Assembly (NCBI GenBank): GCA_051294375.1
Contig: CM119266.1
Span: 1,865,554-1,929,553 of the forward strand
Direction: 5' to 3'
Source: Paraspadella gotoi
Taxonomy: Eukaryota; Chaetognatha
Length of the DNA: 64,000 nucleotides
Shown here: positions 12,268 to 24,690 of the stretch, piece by piece
Position numbering within the stretch: the stretch's first letter is position 1
How the letters are laid out: the number at the start of each line of letters is the position of its first letter
Made by a program: the position numbers and the translations under genes
Notes under the pieces: generated by a model
Told to the model about the DNA's origin: nothing
Databases searched by the model: none
Seen by the model: only the letters and a program-made list of their open reading frames with translations

Positions 12268-12355
12268 GAGCGGATATTTCATGCCAGGAGTCCCGAGAGA
12301 GATTAACAGTAGACATTCTTCCGCCTCCCGAGCCAAATGGAACCCGGAGAAGGAA
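12268..12355 (+). CDS. possible internal exon
   Basis: The acceptor TCCATTTCCCAG and donor GGAA/GTGAGTGG bound an 88-nt open stretch reading SGYFMPGVPREINSRHSS then ASRAKWNPEKE. Its end phase (0) does not fit the start of the next candidate at 12629, so they cannot be joined directly. An overlapping minus-strand frame is also open. No family recognised. Confidence 0.25.
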
Positions 12356-12628
12356 GTGAGTGGAAGATTGGAGACGCTCGTCATGGTCTCCACAATTATA
12401 AAAAGTTAGAAAAATAAGTCTCCAATTCAAAGGGTCTTCCCAATTCATATATAAGGGTCGTCGGCAGGGCACGAGGCACGAGAGTACAAAAAGTTGTTTC
12501 CTAGTTTTCCTTCGTTTCCAATTCCTCGCACCATCAAGATTCCACCCAAATCAGTAGTTATCGTTTCACAGATATAAATATTCTCCTCTCTTATTTTTAT
12601 CTCCGCTACCGTTGACTTCCACTTCCAG

Positions 12629-12830
12629 GCGCAGGTTCCTGTTCTCAAATCTCTCTGACCAGCATCATACTCTTCTTCTGCGCTCCCCTTTGACATACGT
12701 GGGGACGCTGCTTCGCTCCAAACTGGGTCAGTCCCTTTTCAAGAGGCCAATCGCCTCCTGGCAGGAAAAGGAGAGGCGCTGGGTCAAGTTCCGCCCATGG
12801 AGAGACATGGCTATCATGAGATGCCGCAAG
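12629..12830 (+). CDS. possible internal exon, basic protein
   Basis: Bounded by a good acceptor (pyrimidine tract then CTTCCAG) and a near-ideal donor (CGCAAG/GTGAGTAAG). Of the three frames only one is open: 67 codons, containing LLRSPLTYVGTLLRSKLG and WQEKERRWVKFRPWRDM. It is rich in Arg, Trp and Leu. A (GA)n tract starts just downstream in the presumed intron. No domain recognised. Confidence 0.4.
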
Positions 12831-12841
12831 GTGAGTAAGCG

Positions 12842-12886
12842 AAGGAGAGAGAGAGAGAGAGAGAGCAGAGAGAGAGAAGAAGAGAG

Positions 12887-12926
<40 letters not shown>
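12842..12926. repeat. (GA)n microsatellite
   Basis: Interrupted GA repeat starting 12 bp after the donor of the candidate exon at 12629-12830. Confidence 0.9.
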
Positions 12927-12931
<5 letters not shown>

Positions 12932-13031
12932 GGTTTAAATATAAAGGTCTTTGGCTAAATCTACCTGTTGCCCTGATTTAACGTTTTACACAGTTTGGTT
13001 GATTTTCAATTGTATTTTTGTATATGGTTAG

Positions 13032-13186
13032 GTTGCCTACCGCGTTTGAACTGGCCAACTATGAAACAGAGCTGCAAATTAAGGGAAGGAATCGTAACGA
13101 TCACTCGCGTCGCACAGCATCAGCAGAAGACGAAGTTTTTTCGTCGCAAACTCAACTCTTCAGTTCTTCTCGCAACAATCGTACCG
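13032..13186 (+). CDS. possible exon, polar protein
   Basis: After ATATGGTTAG an open frame reads LPTAFELANYETELQIKGRN and continues, Ser/Asn/Arg-rich, to a donor-like ACCG/GTGAGG. The reading phase does not fit a direct join to the exon at 12629-12830. If the two are joined anyway, the reading would stop after VAYRV. Weak acceptor. Confidence 0.25.
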
Positions 13187-13389
13187 GTGAGGTTCGATTC
13201 CATCCGTTTTATTTCCCGTTGTCCGTTTTGTTTCCTTATTCCCTAGATTTCCTTAACTGTCTTTTCTATTTTTTTTTGGGGGGGAAGACCTGGTTATCCG
13301 TTAGATTCTTTCGATGTATTTCTTTTGTCGAGGTTATCGGTTCTAATTCTTTTCGATGGTATCCTTTCTCTGTCTGAGGTTTAATCTGT

Positions 13390-14140
13390 TTTTCATTCTC
13401 TCTCTCTCTCTTCACTCTCTCTCCTCTCTCATCTCTCTCCTCATCTCGTCTGCTTCTCTCTTCTTCCTCGGTCTCTCATCTCCTTCTCTCTCTCTCCTTT
13501 CTTTTTCCTTTTTAAGTATAATAAACCATTTTCACCCGACTTTCGTCGAATCATAATCAATATCATACATTTCTCGGCTGCAACCCATCTTGTCAATGCA
13601 CCTGGGAAAGAAAAAACTTCCTCTTTCTCCTCTGCCTTGCATACTTTCTCTCACTGCTCTTGTCTCTCTTTTTTCCTTTTGCAATTCGCCCACTCTGTAT
13701 TTCTCTTTTACACTCTTCGCTTCCATCGTCCCTCGCAAAGATTTTATTTTCGGTACTACGCAGATTTTCTTTCTCTATCGCTTGAGTTTTATCAATACTT
13801 GCTGGGATGTTAATGATCTCGGAGGGAGGAGCTCGAGGGAATTGATAGGTACCAGGACTCGCTATGAACGCGTCCCTGCTGTGTCACTAATATACATTTC
13901 TCGTGTGTGTTTAGAACATAGGACGAATGACCGGAAAACAATGTAAAAACGGAGAGCAGAGCGAGCAGACGCTAAAAGCTCAAAACCTCTCCTCCTAACC
14001 CGTCTCTCTCCTCTCTCCTCTCTCTTTCTCTCCCTTTTTCTCTTTTAATTCTGAATTCACTCCTCTCTCTCTCTCCGTCTCCTCTCTCTCTCTCTCTTCT
14101 CCCTCTCCCTCTCTTCATCAAATACTTCTTCGTAGTCTCT
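13390..14140. repeat. (CT)n-rich stretch
   Basis: CT-rich blocks at 13395-13515 and 13985-14140, with non-repetitive sequence between them in which no exon could be supported. Confidence 0.8.
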
Positions 14141-14551
14141 CCCGTCCTCTCACTCAATATCCTCTTCTCCTCCGGCTCTTCCCGCCGAACGAAGGAAATC
14201 CGAGAGGCTCGGCCCACTTCTTTCGATCCTTTTTGCTCTTCTCTTTGTGCACCGTGTCATATTCCCCCCTAAAGAAAAAAAAACCGTCCGGGATAGACCG
14301 GTAGTCGTCGTCATTGTCGGTCGCCGACGTCGGGCCAACACGTCCCGGGAAATCTCACGAGAAAGAAAGAAAACAACTCGCGCAGGGGCCATTTCAATCT
14401 AATCCCCCTGGGCCCTGGAATAACGTTCTATGTCGCGGGAGACTGGGTAGATTCAGTTAAATGTTATTCTCTGGTCTTAGTTTTTATCACTCTACGCTTC
14501 TCTCTATCCTCGTCGTCTCTCTCTTTTCAATACTAGTTATTCACTCAACTT

Positions 14552-14840
14552 CTAAACTTCCACTGACTGACTGAAATCCTAAGTATACTTCTCTCTTACT
14601 TCTTTCCTCCGAAGCATGTTATTCAGGGAATTAGTCTTATTGATACCCGATACATATCGAAAATGCAGCATCGTTTAAGATATTAATTGGCTTCTCATGA
14701 ATGAGCGCAAGGACTTATGTCCCCGTCTCGACTCCATTAGATCCGCGGTTCGAACACGTCGCCGTCTCACACCGAAAAAAGTCTTCTTCTTCTCTCTCCA
14801 GCGATCATTCTTTCTCTCCTCTTCCCCTTTAGTTCTCCCG
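14552..14840 (+). repeat. duplicated block, copy B (partner at 10841)
   Basis: See copy A. This copy has extra sequence between shared anchors. A further match, CTCTGGGAACTGG, occurs at 11063 and 15242, so the duplicated tract may extend to about 15260 with rearrangement. Confidence 0.6.
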
Positions 14841-14879
14841 GTCGACAAAAAGCAGACATTCGTGGGACCTCAAACATCG

Positions 14880-17400
14880 GCGGCAGATGTACGCCTTCGA
14901 GATTGTACCCTGTTGGTCACGCTGAGAACGTCGAGGACGAACCTGCGGCGTCGGGTGCGGATCAGCAAAGCCATTGGCCGACATCAAGAAAAATAGGGAT
15001 CGCGAGGAACGCCGCCGCCGCCGACAGCGACGCCCCGCGGCAGGACCCGCCTCTGCTTCCACGCCGCCGTCCACGGACGAGCGGCGACGAACAACGCCAC
15101 GGGCGATCATCTGTGAGTTTGGGTTTGGGTGGGGATTAAGCAACGAGGACTGGGATTAAGCTCGAAGGTTCGTTTCGTACATGTCTCGTTGTCGAGTTAA
15201 AAAAACTTTCCTTCTCCTTAGGATCTCAGTCTTATCACTCTCTCTGGGAACTGGGCCCGGCGCGAGACGCGCCGAGGATAATCACAACAAAGAGAAAAAA
15301 CCGAAATACGACTCTGACCAGCCGCATTTTTAATTTGCTTCATTCGCTTTGACACATTTTTCCCCGGAACGCACACTCGCGGACGGGGCCCGCGCCAGTA
15401 CTCATGCCATACTAACCACACCACTTAGCAATGGCTAATGTCCCGGTTTAGAATTAACGATCATCGGAAACGATCGTCCGAAGATGGACGACGACGCGAC
15501 GACGACGAGCGACGACAAGGAGGGAGAGGAAGAGAGTAGTCGGACAAACGAAGAAGACCGAAGTCTGAGTAAAGAGAAACTGGAGCGGCGGGCCGCGTTG
15601 ACCCCGCGTCGGGAGAGATGAGGACATCCGGCCGGACGAAGAGTACGACAGAGAGTACCGCGATCCGATTCGATTTCGAGAACTTCTTCGGAGATCACGG
15701 GGGAGGAGGAGGGAGGGAGGAAGAAGAGAGGCCAGGGAGAAGGAAGAAGAAAAGGAAGGAGAGGAAGAAAAAGGAGAAGGAAGGAGAGAAAGGAGAACTA
15801 AAATCACGTGACGAGGTTTTGCACCGCAGCCGCAGTCGGCAGATCGCAGCCGAGGGCGAGATGAAAACGAAGTGCAGGGACACGTCGTCGATCTGTCGCT
15901 GATCTTTAGAGATAGCCGACTATGGAGGTTTGAAAGGAGGCGGAGGCGAAATGGTAGACGAGGGCAAAGGCGAAAGATGAGGGTAAAGGCGACTATCGCC
16001 GAAATTTGAAGTTGTAGGCTATTAAGTCCAGATCTTCAGGAAAAGGCGGGGAAAATGCAAGGAGTTATGCTCGCCGATTATTTTTGCAGAGACATGTCAA
16101 CTATGGGATGAAGCAAATCTGGCGCATTCGAACTGAAGAGAAAACGCAAATCTGAAGACGAAGGAGAAAAGAAAAAAGCGAAATCGTTCCGTCGGACATG
16201 AAAATAACGAAGGGAAAAATTAGAAAGCGAAACGACGAGAACTGAAGACCGAAGCGACGAATACGTCGAAGATTCAAAGAATGAAGAAAATTTCGGAAGC
16301 GGACGAGCAGCTCTCAAGAGGCGACTTCAAAGGCAGAGAGAGACGCATCGAGGATAGTGGAACCATTCGTTACCGGATTATTCGCGAAGCGACGCAAGAT
16401 GGACGCGATGGAGTCGAAGCGGAAGGAGAAAGTCGAAGGACACTCGAGGGGGCGAGAGGCAGAAAATGCCGGAGTTGGAGTTAAGGCGGAAATAAACTCT
16501 AACAAACGAATAGCAAATTTAAAACTTTTAATATTAAATAGTCAATAGATATAGATCAACTTCGAATTTTTTTTTGGCGAACAAGAGTATGATAAAAGTA
16601 GACCATTAAACATGTTACAGGAAGTTTTTTCTTCGCGCCGTGCTTTTTACTAACAGAGAAAGTCAGAAAGTTTCCTCGTCCTTGAGCGGAGAATCACAGA
16701 AGTGTCGCGAAAATTTGATGAGGGCCGTCATTTGAACGAAGCGTTGAAGGACTCGAGGACGTCCGCGCGCCGTCGGGGGAAATAACAACAATGAAAAAAC
16801 AACGCGCTGCATCCATCAAGACAGTCTGTTAGGCGGAAATCGTTGAGCGAGCCGTCGAAATTAATGTAGCTGCTGCGTCGATCCTGACCAAGGCCTCGAC
16901 GTTTCCTCCCGCGCCCGCAAGCTCGAGCTCGTCAGTCGAAGGGAGTTTGAGAGCTGAGAGACGGGAAAAAGGAAAGAGGAGGCTGAGGAAGAGACGAGGC
17001 CAAAGTAGGAACGCGGATGGAAAAGTTGGAACGCGAATGTCTCCGGCGATCGTTCAAAAGAAATTGCGAATCGAAATTCGGTCGGGGGCGATGCAACGGA
17101 GATCTGTCGACGAGAAATGAACATGAAGGGTTATCCGACGAGGGACTGCCCGAGCAGTCAAAGAATTGGTCCGGTCGATGGGGCTGCCGAGCAGGGATGA
17201 TCGATGGCCGGAGAGAATGCGGAAGAAAAAGGATGAGAAAAAGCGAAAACCGAGTCTGTGCAAAGATTTCTTTCGGCATCAACAAAGTTCATCCGGTCCG
17301 GTTGAATTTTACGAATTGCCAAGGTCTCTGTCAGAAAATTAATGAAATTATGAAAATAGAATGTATATTTATATTTATTGGAAAGATAATTAATAACTAA
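14880..17400. other. CpG-rich region without a recognised gene
   Basis: Rich in CG dinucleotides and GAAGGCG/GACGAAG motifs, with overlapping open frames on both strands. The longest with an ATG is 17017-17400 plus (127 codons), starting MEKLERECLRRSFKRN; three minus-strand frames overlap it, so it is not called. From 17400 to 17860 the DNA is AT-rich and empty. Confidence 0.35.
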
Positions 17401-17869
17401 CTAATAATGCTCCGAAGTTTGAAAGTGACTATGCCAAGTAGGATTTTGTTTTTAGTTCATGCACGGTGGTTCAATGGGATAACTTAATTAATAATACTCA
17501 CAGAATTGGGATGTGGATGATATTAATTTAATGGTTATCGTTTTTCGTTACACTTTTAAGTTTTCTGATTTATTTTAGATTTTTGGTTTCACCATTGTTG
17601 CTGCTTTTTTTTTAAATTTCGGATTTTAAGAATCTAATTCGAGAAATGACGATCAAAAAAGTTGTCGTTTAATTCTACTGATTTAACTGGATCAGCCTGA
17701 CAAGTTGAAGGTAAAACTGGGAATTAGTGTTCAATGTCAAGTCCGTGATTTGGGAGATACTCTATATTATAACCATCAAGTGAAGAAATTGATTTATATT
17801 ATCGGAGCCTTGACACGGCGACACGCCGGGTCAGGCGTCTATAATGTTTTAGGGTTTTTGGCTATGACT

Positions 17870-18300
17870 TTGTGTCGTCGTAGTCGTCGTCCGTCGGTCG
17901 TCGTCCAGTCAGGAGGATCGAGAGATGACGAGTCAGAGACGGTCGGAGTGTCGAGAGAGAGTCGGCGTACGGTCGTCGTCGTCGTCGTCGTCGTACGTCG
18001 TCGTCGTTCGTCGTCGTGCGTCGTCGTCGTCGTCGTCAGTAGAAGTCAGAGTGAGTCGTCTCGATGACGAGTTAGAGGATGCTGCCGTCAGGATCACGGT
18101 CGAGCTACGTCGTCGTCGTCGTCAGGTACAAGTCGATAGCAGTCGATCACAGTCAAAAGTACGTCGGTCGTCGTCCAGAGTGAATGCGAGTGCAGAGTCT
18201 GTCTGGTGTCTCAATCTTTTGTCTTTGACGCTATTCGTCGGATCGTCATCAAGCAAAGCAAGTCACCGTCCCAGAGTCAAAGTACGAGTACTCGAGTGAG
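17870..18300. repeat. degenerate (GTC)n trinucleotide block
   Basis: GTCGTCGTC runs interspersed with GTCAGAG and GTCGAGAG variants, with low-complexity weakly similar sequence to about 18500. Frames give Val, Arg or Ser strings only. Confidence 0.7.
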
Positions 18301-18599
18301 TCGTTTCACGTGATCACCGTACGCCGGGATCCGCGTTCGAATCAGAGTCGGTACGTGACGGAGAGCAGGAGAGTCCGTGAAGGAGTACGTCATGCGAGAG
18401 TACGATCGTCGTCAGTCGCAGGCGATGCACGTATGCAGAGGTACGATGACGCAGGTGCGCTAGACGAGTGAGACCGCACGGTAGAGACGACGATGACGCG
18501 TCGTACGTATGTTCTGTGTCGCTCGCGAGCTATTCGGTCGTCAACGCGAGCTTCTCTCTGCAAGCAAGACCATTGAATGTGATGGACCAAAAATTTTTC

Positions 18600-19950
18600 T
18601 CCTTTCTACGTCTGTTTTTACCCTGCCGGTCTTAATCTCTTTAACCTTTTCTTCTTTCCAATCTTTCTCATTTTCCCAGTTTACGCCATTTTGCTCGTAT
18701 TTTTCTTTTTTTTTTGCCCGGGAATTTCTTGTCTTTTTTAACAAATACAATTTCCTCTCCAAGTTTTAGCTTCTCGCCTTCTTATCTTGCTCTTTCCTTC
18801 AATTTTTCATTTGGTTTCCCCTCCTTTCTCTTCTTTCTCTAATTCTTCTTCCTTCCTTTCTCTTCATGTCTTTTCAAATCTTTTTTCTTTTTTCTCGCTT
18901 TCCCTCCTTCTTCCAAGTTTCCTTCCTCCCTTTTCTTCTCATTTTTCATTCCTTCTTTTTTCCAGTCTTGTTTCTTTCCTTTCCTTTAATTTCAGTTAAT
19001 TTCAATAATCCAATACTGACTTCTATTTCCAGTTAGTCGCTTCCTTCATTTCTTCCTTCATTTTCTATTTACTCAGTGGTTTCTTGGTCACTTCCATATG
19101 TGACTTTCCTCTCCACCCGTTTTTTCTCTCTCATTTTTTCTCATTTTATCAATAATTTATAATATCCAGTTTTCCTTCCACTCTTCACTTTATGTACTCT
19201 TTCTAAGTGAGTTCAAGTTTCTCTTACCTCTCTTGTTAGATCGCTCGATGTCTTGACTCTATTCCTCATCTTTGTTCTTCTAAAGTTTTTCATATTCTTA
19301 TCATTAGTATTTCAGTTATGTTCAAATCTATCTTTTCTCTCATATGTGGCCATTTTCTGAGACTTCTTTATTCATTTGCTTCTTTGAAAATGCCCCGTTC
19401 CTCTGATAACTCCTTAATCTCTCTCTCCACTATCTCGCAAATCGCTTTGATGTTATATTACACCTATGATCTCTGTTGTGAGGTTTGACCACTTGTTTGG
19501 ATACGTGAGATTGAAGTGAGATGGAAGAGTACGCATGAGACGAGATGAGATGGCAAATGAGATTAAGAGAGTGCTCACGTTATGAGAAAATGTGTAGACA
19601 TAATTAAGTATATAGAGGAGAAGATAGCTGAGAGTACAGATAATAGATTATACATATTTTAATCATAGGATAACAAAGATACCAATTGAATGTTTTTGAG
19701 AGAATGAAGACCAATATAAACGAGGAAATTTGTCATTGAATTAAAATGGCTTGACGAGTCAGATTCTATTTAAATAAAATGCGCGTTGCCAGACTCCACA
19801 AGGTATTTCGTTTAAATAAATGAGACTCAGTCCTGCTCCTCTCTCGCTACTATCTTTCACTCTCACTATCGTTCTTTACATAACAACACTGACTGTATAT
19901 TTATAAAAAGTCCTCTTTAACAATGCAATCCTTGGCGGTATTTTGGGATA
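18600..19950. other. pyrimidine-rich then AT-rich DNA, nothing recognised
   Basis: 18600-19060 is TTCTTTCC-type low-complexity DNA. 19060-19950 is AT-rich, with a patch of TGAGAT/GAGATG motifs near 19500-19570. No splice-bounded coding stretch seen. Confidence 0.5.
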
Positions 19951-20079
19951 AATCACATTGGAACAACATTATTTTTCTCATACTTGTAAACAATTGCTAG
20001 CACATCATTTTTTTGCCCTTGCCCTTATTAAATTTCCTTTAAACTTCTATTTTATTCATTTTTTTTCTCTTTTCTTTAG

Positions 20080-20245
20080 GAAAGACCATCTTCACGGCTT
20101 CTCAGTGATTGTACGATCCCAGCGGCCTTCACCATACCTCCAACTCCCCTCTCTCCCAGCATCGCCTGTCCAGCTTTCGTACTCTCCTTCCTGCCTCTCC
20201 TTTTTCCCATCTTGTAGACCGCGCGAATCATCACTGCACGCCTGA
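20080..20245 (+). CDS. possible terminal exon
   Basis: A very strong acceptor (about 20 T/C bases, then TTTCTTTAG) is followed by a GC-balanced stretch. One frame reads KDHLHGFSVIVRSQRPSPYL and ends at TGA (20243-20245). A second plus frame and two minus-strand frames are also open here, so the strand and frame are uncertain. Confidence 0.25.
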
Positions 20246-20599
20246 TTGCGTTCTCTCGTCCATTGGTATTTTGAAAAATAAATTCTTGACTTATTATATT
20301 TTTCTTAATAAATTTTACTTATCCCGCCATTTATTCCGCAGTGTTTTTTTTTTTTTTATTATCTATCTTGTTTAGATATTTTTCTCTTCTTTTCCGCTGC
20401 CTGGAGGCAGGGATATCATCGAAGGCAACGGCCACGAGGGGGTTTTGCGCGGAAGGGGGGGGGCAGAGGGCTATCGTTTTCATTGGGCTTGGCAGGGTGT
20501 GGATATATTGAGGAGGGAACAAAAAAAAAGGGAGTTGGTTTAGAGGGTAAGGTCTAGAGCGTGAGTCTAGTCGCAATTAGCCGCTGGCGATCCGCATGG

Positions 20600-20950
20600 G
20601 GGGGCGTAAGGGGCGTCGCCGGGATTCCCTGATTCGTTCTAAGCATTTTCTGATTGGTCGAGCGAACGCGCGTTGCTCTAATGATTGGTTCGCTTGATTG
20701 AATGGGCGTGCATATAATTTGAAAACGTGGAGCTTTAGAGATTGGGTAAGCTTGTTCGGGTTGGGTACCCATTGAGCACGAAAGACAAATAATTTTCCAT
20801 GCATAGGCCAATGATTGGGTGTGAATTGGACTATGATTGGTTAAGAAATGACCGATTATTGGGCGAGCTGGTAGAGTTNNNNNNNNNNNNNNNNNNNNNN
20901 NNNTTGGACTACGATTGGGCCAACGATTGAGCGAGCAGATTCGGAGGCGA
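20600..20950 (-). promoter_or_regulatory. cluster of CCAAT boxes (as ATTGG on plus strand)
   Basis: ATTGG occurs about eight times within 300 bp (near 20652, 20683, 20739, 20814, 20837, 20857 and 20914, among others), with GC-box-like GGGGCGT at 20595-20620. In animal promoters CCAAT is the NF-Y site. The orientation suggests a promoter firing towards lower coordinates. A 25-N gap interrupts it. Confidence 0.4.
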
Positions 20951-21298
20951 AGATGATTTAAATCGAGTTCATCGGTGGAATGGAACGCGAAGAGAATCAA
21001 ATTCAAATTTAAATCTAAATCGAATTCAAATCTAAATCTTAAAATAGAATCCGATTCTAAATCTAAATAAAATCCAAATTTAAATCGATTTCAAATCTAA
21101 ATTTAAATCGAATGAAATATTGACTTTTTTCTTTCTTTAATTTAAAGTCGGATCACCGTTAAAGTTACAGTTACATTTGTAATTTTGTTACAGCGATTTC
21201 ATTTCACAGCCGAATAAAAATCTTTTCACTGCTCTACCAATTGTTTGATTTTTTTCTATTTCTGAATTTTCTATTTACTAAACTAAAGCAACCCTGGA

Positions 21299-21655
21299 CT
21301 TCCCAATTTCCTGGACCTCCCGATTCCCTGGACTTCCCAATTCCCTTGACTTCCCAATTTCCTGGACTTCTCAATTCCCTGGACTTCCCAATTCCTTGGA
21401 CTTCCCAATTTCCTGGACTTCCCAATTCCCTGGACTTCCCAATTCCCTGGACTTCCCAATTTCCTGGACTTCCCAATTTCCTGGACTTCCCAATTCCCTG
21501 GACTTCCCAATTTCCTGGACTTCCCAATTCCCTGGACTTCCCAATTCCCTGGACTTCCCAATTTCCTGGACTTCCCAATTTCCTGGACTTCCCAATTCCC
21601 TGGACTTCCCAATTTCCAGGACTTCCCAATTCCCTGGACTTCCCAATTTCACTGC
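21299..21655. repeat. 17-bp satellite with 102-bp higher-order pattern
   Basis: Twenty-one units of CTTCCCAATTYCCTGGA in exact 17-bp register with no indels. Two variants alternate, T (AATTTCC) and C (AATTCCC). Units 1-9 follow (TCC)x3; units 8-13 and 14-19 both read CCTTCT, a six-unit higher-order repeat. As 17 is not a multiple of three, all frames stay open, which creates spurious ORFs on both strands. Confidence 0.95.
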
Positions 21656-21833
21656 ATCGAGATTGAATGACAAGATTCCTACTTTCAACTGTTTCTTTAA
21701 TTTTCCCCGATTTTCGCAACATCTTTTCTCTCGACTGATTTCACTGTCGACTGAACTTCGCCGCTGAATTCACCACCGATTCCGATTCAGTGAACCGAGA
21801 GTCTCTTTCACAGAAAATCTCACCAGTCGTCAA

Positions 21834-21903
<70 letters not shown>
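21834..21903. repeat. (CT)n microsatellite
   Basis: About 34 CT units with one TTT interruption. Confidence 0.95.
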
Positions 21904-21906
<3 letters not shown>

Positions 21907-22036
21907 CTTTTAAATTCCCATCTCAGCTTCAGACCCCATAGACTTTGGACCGCGAGATCTTGCCGTCTTTCACACTTCAACCATCAAAGTCTCGACATTC
22001 TTAAGTCTTAACCTTTCTTTCTTTCTAACTCAGACT

Positions 22037-22253
22037 AGAGACATTCTTGTGTGAGGTATTTAAATCTAGAGACATTCTTGTGTGAGGTATTTAAATCAAG
22101 AGACATTCTTGTGTGAGGTATTTAAATCTAGAGACATTCTTGTGTGAAGTATTTAAATCTAGAGACATTCTTGTGTGAAGTAATTAAATCTAGTGACATT
22201 CTTGTGTGAGGTATTTAAATCTAGAGACATTCTTGTGTGAGGTATTTAAATCT
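22037..22253. repeat. 31-bp tandem array, 7 copies
   Basis: Unit AGAGACATTCTTGTGTGAGG then TATTTAAATCT, seven copies in exact register with a few substitutions. From 22320 to 24050 the DNA is AT-rich or GAGGAA-rich with no supported gene. Confidence 0.95.
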
Positions 22254-24108
22254 AAAAAATCTAAGAGACTTGCAGACGGTCATCGCGTTCCAGCAGATAA
22301 ACGGAAATTACTACAATTAGTTTTGAGGAAAATTATTCACAAACTGTAAACGCGAAAACAAAACAATCGATACAGTTTAAAATAATATACTTATATATAT
22401 AAAGATTATTCATTTTAAACTATAAATTATAGAAACTGCCCTAAAAAATCTGTCTTAAAAAAATAAATTTAACTAAATAAGCCGTGACATTTATACAAAT
22501 AAATGATCGAGTAACTTTAACGCATTTTATCCTGATATTCTTTGCCGATTACCAACTATACTATAATTTACTATAAGTATAACTCCGTCTTCACCATATT
22601 CCTGAATTTTTTTTTTCAACATCAACCTCTCTTTCTTTCTGCTCCCTTAACCTTTAACCCCTCGAGGCTCGCGAGAGCAGAAAAAAGTACAGACCAAACA
22701 TCATTTTTTACAAGCGTTTAATTTTCCTCTCTGAATTCCTCAACCGCCTTTAACGGTCGCTGGAAACCGTTATTTCTGTAAAAAAAAAAAGAGAAAAAAG
22801 TTATTTATGTAAAAATAATAGTTTTTTTCCTCTTTTACGATGTCATAAAAGGCGCAAACAAATGGAAATGTTAAATGAGAGCTGGTAAATGAATTGGGTG
22901 ATGGCAATGAGAGATGGCGAGCTGGAGGAGAGAAAGTAAATCAAATATTTTTAAATAATAAGAGATCGCCCATCAGTTTTAAACAAAGTACATAAAGGCG
23001 GAAAGGCAAACGAGACGTAATGAATTACATAGTAATAAAAGGACGGATAGCTAATGACTGGGAAAAAAATGAAAAGAGACATAGTAGAAGATAAATTAAA
23101 CAAGATATGGAAATCGAAGGATGAATGGCAAAGGAGAAATGGTAAAGGAGGAATGGCGATTCTGAATAAAATATTTATGAATAGAGCAAAATAGGGAAAT
23201 AAATTAAATAAATATAATAAATAGACAAACAAATTTCCACATAGACACTGCATTGTAGGTCATTAATTTTATTTAAGTTTATGAAAATGCTATATACAAA
23301 ATCTATTCTAATTCTTAACTTTAACATTATTTTAATCGTTCTTCATTAGTTTATTATTTTTATTTTTGTACATCGTTCTTCATTAATTTATTATTTTTAT
23401 TTAACAACTTAAATTCCGCTTTTCGTTTTTTCTTCGCAATAAACTTTTTTTTTTCTTTGGCCAAACGCGAACTGGTTAACTTCATCTCAATCTTTGCATT
23501 TTTATTTCTTTCTCTGGGAAAAAATATTAAAAACCAATACTTTGGCTATTAAATACGATGGATAAAGGGAAAAAAATAAGCCTTTCAATTCAGAAAGGAA
23601 TTTTCGATGTGAAGGGAAGGAGAAAGAGGAGTGGGAGGAGGAAGAGGAGGAAGAGGAGAAGAGGGTGGAGGAAGAGGGAGGAGGAAGAGGGAAGAGGAAG
23701 ACAGGGTTGGACGGGAGGGAATTTTTATGGACATTTGAGGGTAAATAAGTTGATACTGGGCAGTTTCGGTAAAAGAGCATGCGGGCTGAAGAAACCGCTT
23801 CGATGGGATTTTCAAAGTTAAGTAGCGAGGACTTGTAGTCGCGCATTGGGCCCTTACTTATTGTTGTGGCCCTGGGTCTGATATCATAAAGCCCTAAGCT
23901 CCTCGCATGTGAGGACCCGTTCCATTGCTGGCGAGGGCTGGCTAACAACTCACGGATTTAAGCCCACTTCGCTATTTTTCCACTGACTAAATAGTTAGTA
24001 GTTCGCAGCTTCGGGGTTTAAATTCTGGTGGTAAGTAGCTTCTCTTCCGCCGCTGAGGGAAGAAAAACGTGACAAAACGCGGCTTCTCTTTTTTTTTTTC
24101 ACCGACAG

Positions 24109-24264
24109 GCGGCGGCGGCGGCAGCAGCGGCGGCGCTGCTGACCCCCATTCCGATTCGCAATAACTTATACATTGAAATGAATACGAGAGGAGACCGAGG
24201 GCGCCATTGGGAAGGGGTGTGGGGGAGGGGTAGAAAGTGGGTGGTGGTGAGGGGGTGTTTGTGA
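24109..24264 (+). CDS. possible exon beginning with a poly-alanine run
   Basis: A strong acceptor (long T tract then CACCGACAG) is followed by nine alanine codons (GCG/GCA), then LLTPIPIRNNLYIEMN and a Gly/Arg/Trp-rich tail ending at TGA. A donor such as GTGGTG/GTGAGG near 24247 could end it earlier. The minus strand is also open, because GCG repeats read as Ala or Arg runs both ways. The poly-Ala run and the sequence after it look coding; no family recognised. Confidence 0.3.
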   Translation, partial: AAAAAAAAALLTPIPIRNNLYIEMNTRGDRGRHWEGVWGRGRKWVVVRGCL

Positions 24265-24690
24265 TTGTAGGAAGGGGGTGAGCCGATTGAGGATTCGGAT
24301 TTCCTTGTATTTCTTTTACGAGGCGTCGTTAACCGATACGTAGTTCGTGGGAGGGAACAATTCCGCCCAATATGGATTGTGACAAAACGTGACAAAGGAG
24401 AAATGATACAAAATACTTTTGTTGCGGGAAAGTTTTTTTCGATGACTGAAATTTTAAGGTACTTGAATATTCTTTTGGTTATTATCTTGAATCTATCAAG
24501 CAGTAAGTTTCGACAATAATATGCTGTGCCACAGATTTTTCTGTTGTTGTTATTGCTGTTGTCTCTGTTGTTGAAGTCGCTGCTGTTGTTGCTTTGTACC
24601 GGTCATGTAATAAATACTGTTTCAATAATTTGTTGTTAATGAATTAAACACATTGAAGAGACAGTAAATATTTATATGTGTTAATGACAG

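Noticed and set aside
16861-17400. Overlapping ORFs in CpG-rich DNA, one of 127 codons
   Set aside because: Frames are open on both strands with no splice support or recognisable domain.
22276-22320. 15-codon terminal exon TVIAFQQINGNYYN after CTTGCAG
   Set aside because: Too short, poor pyrimidine tract, no upstream exon.
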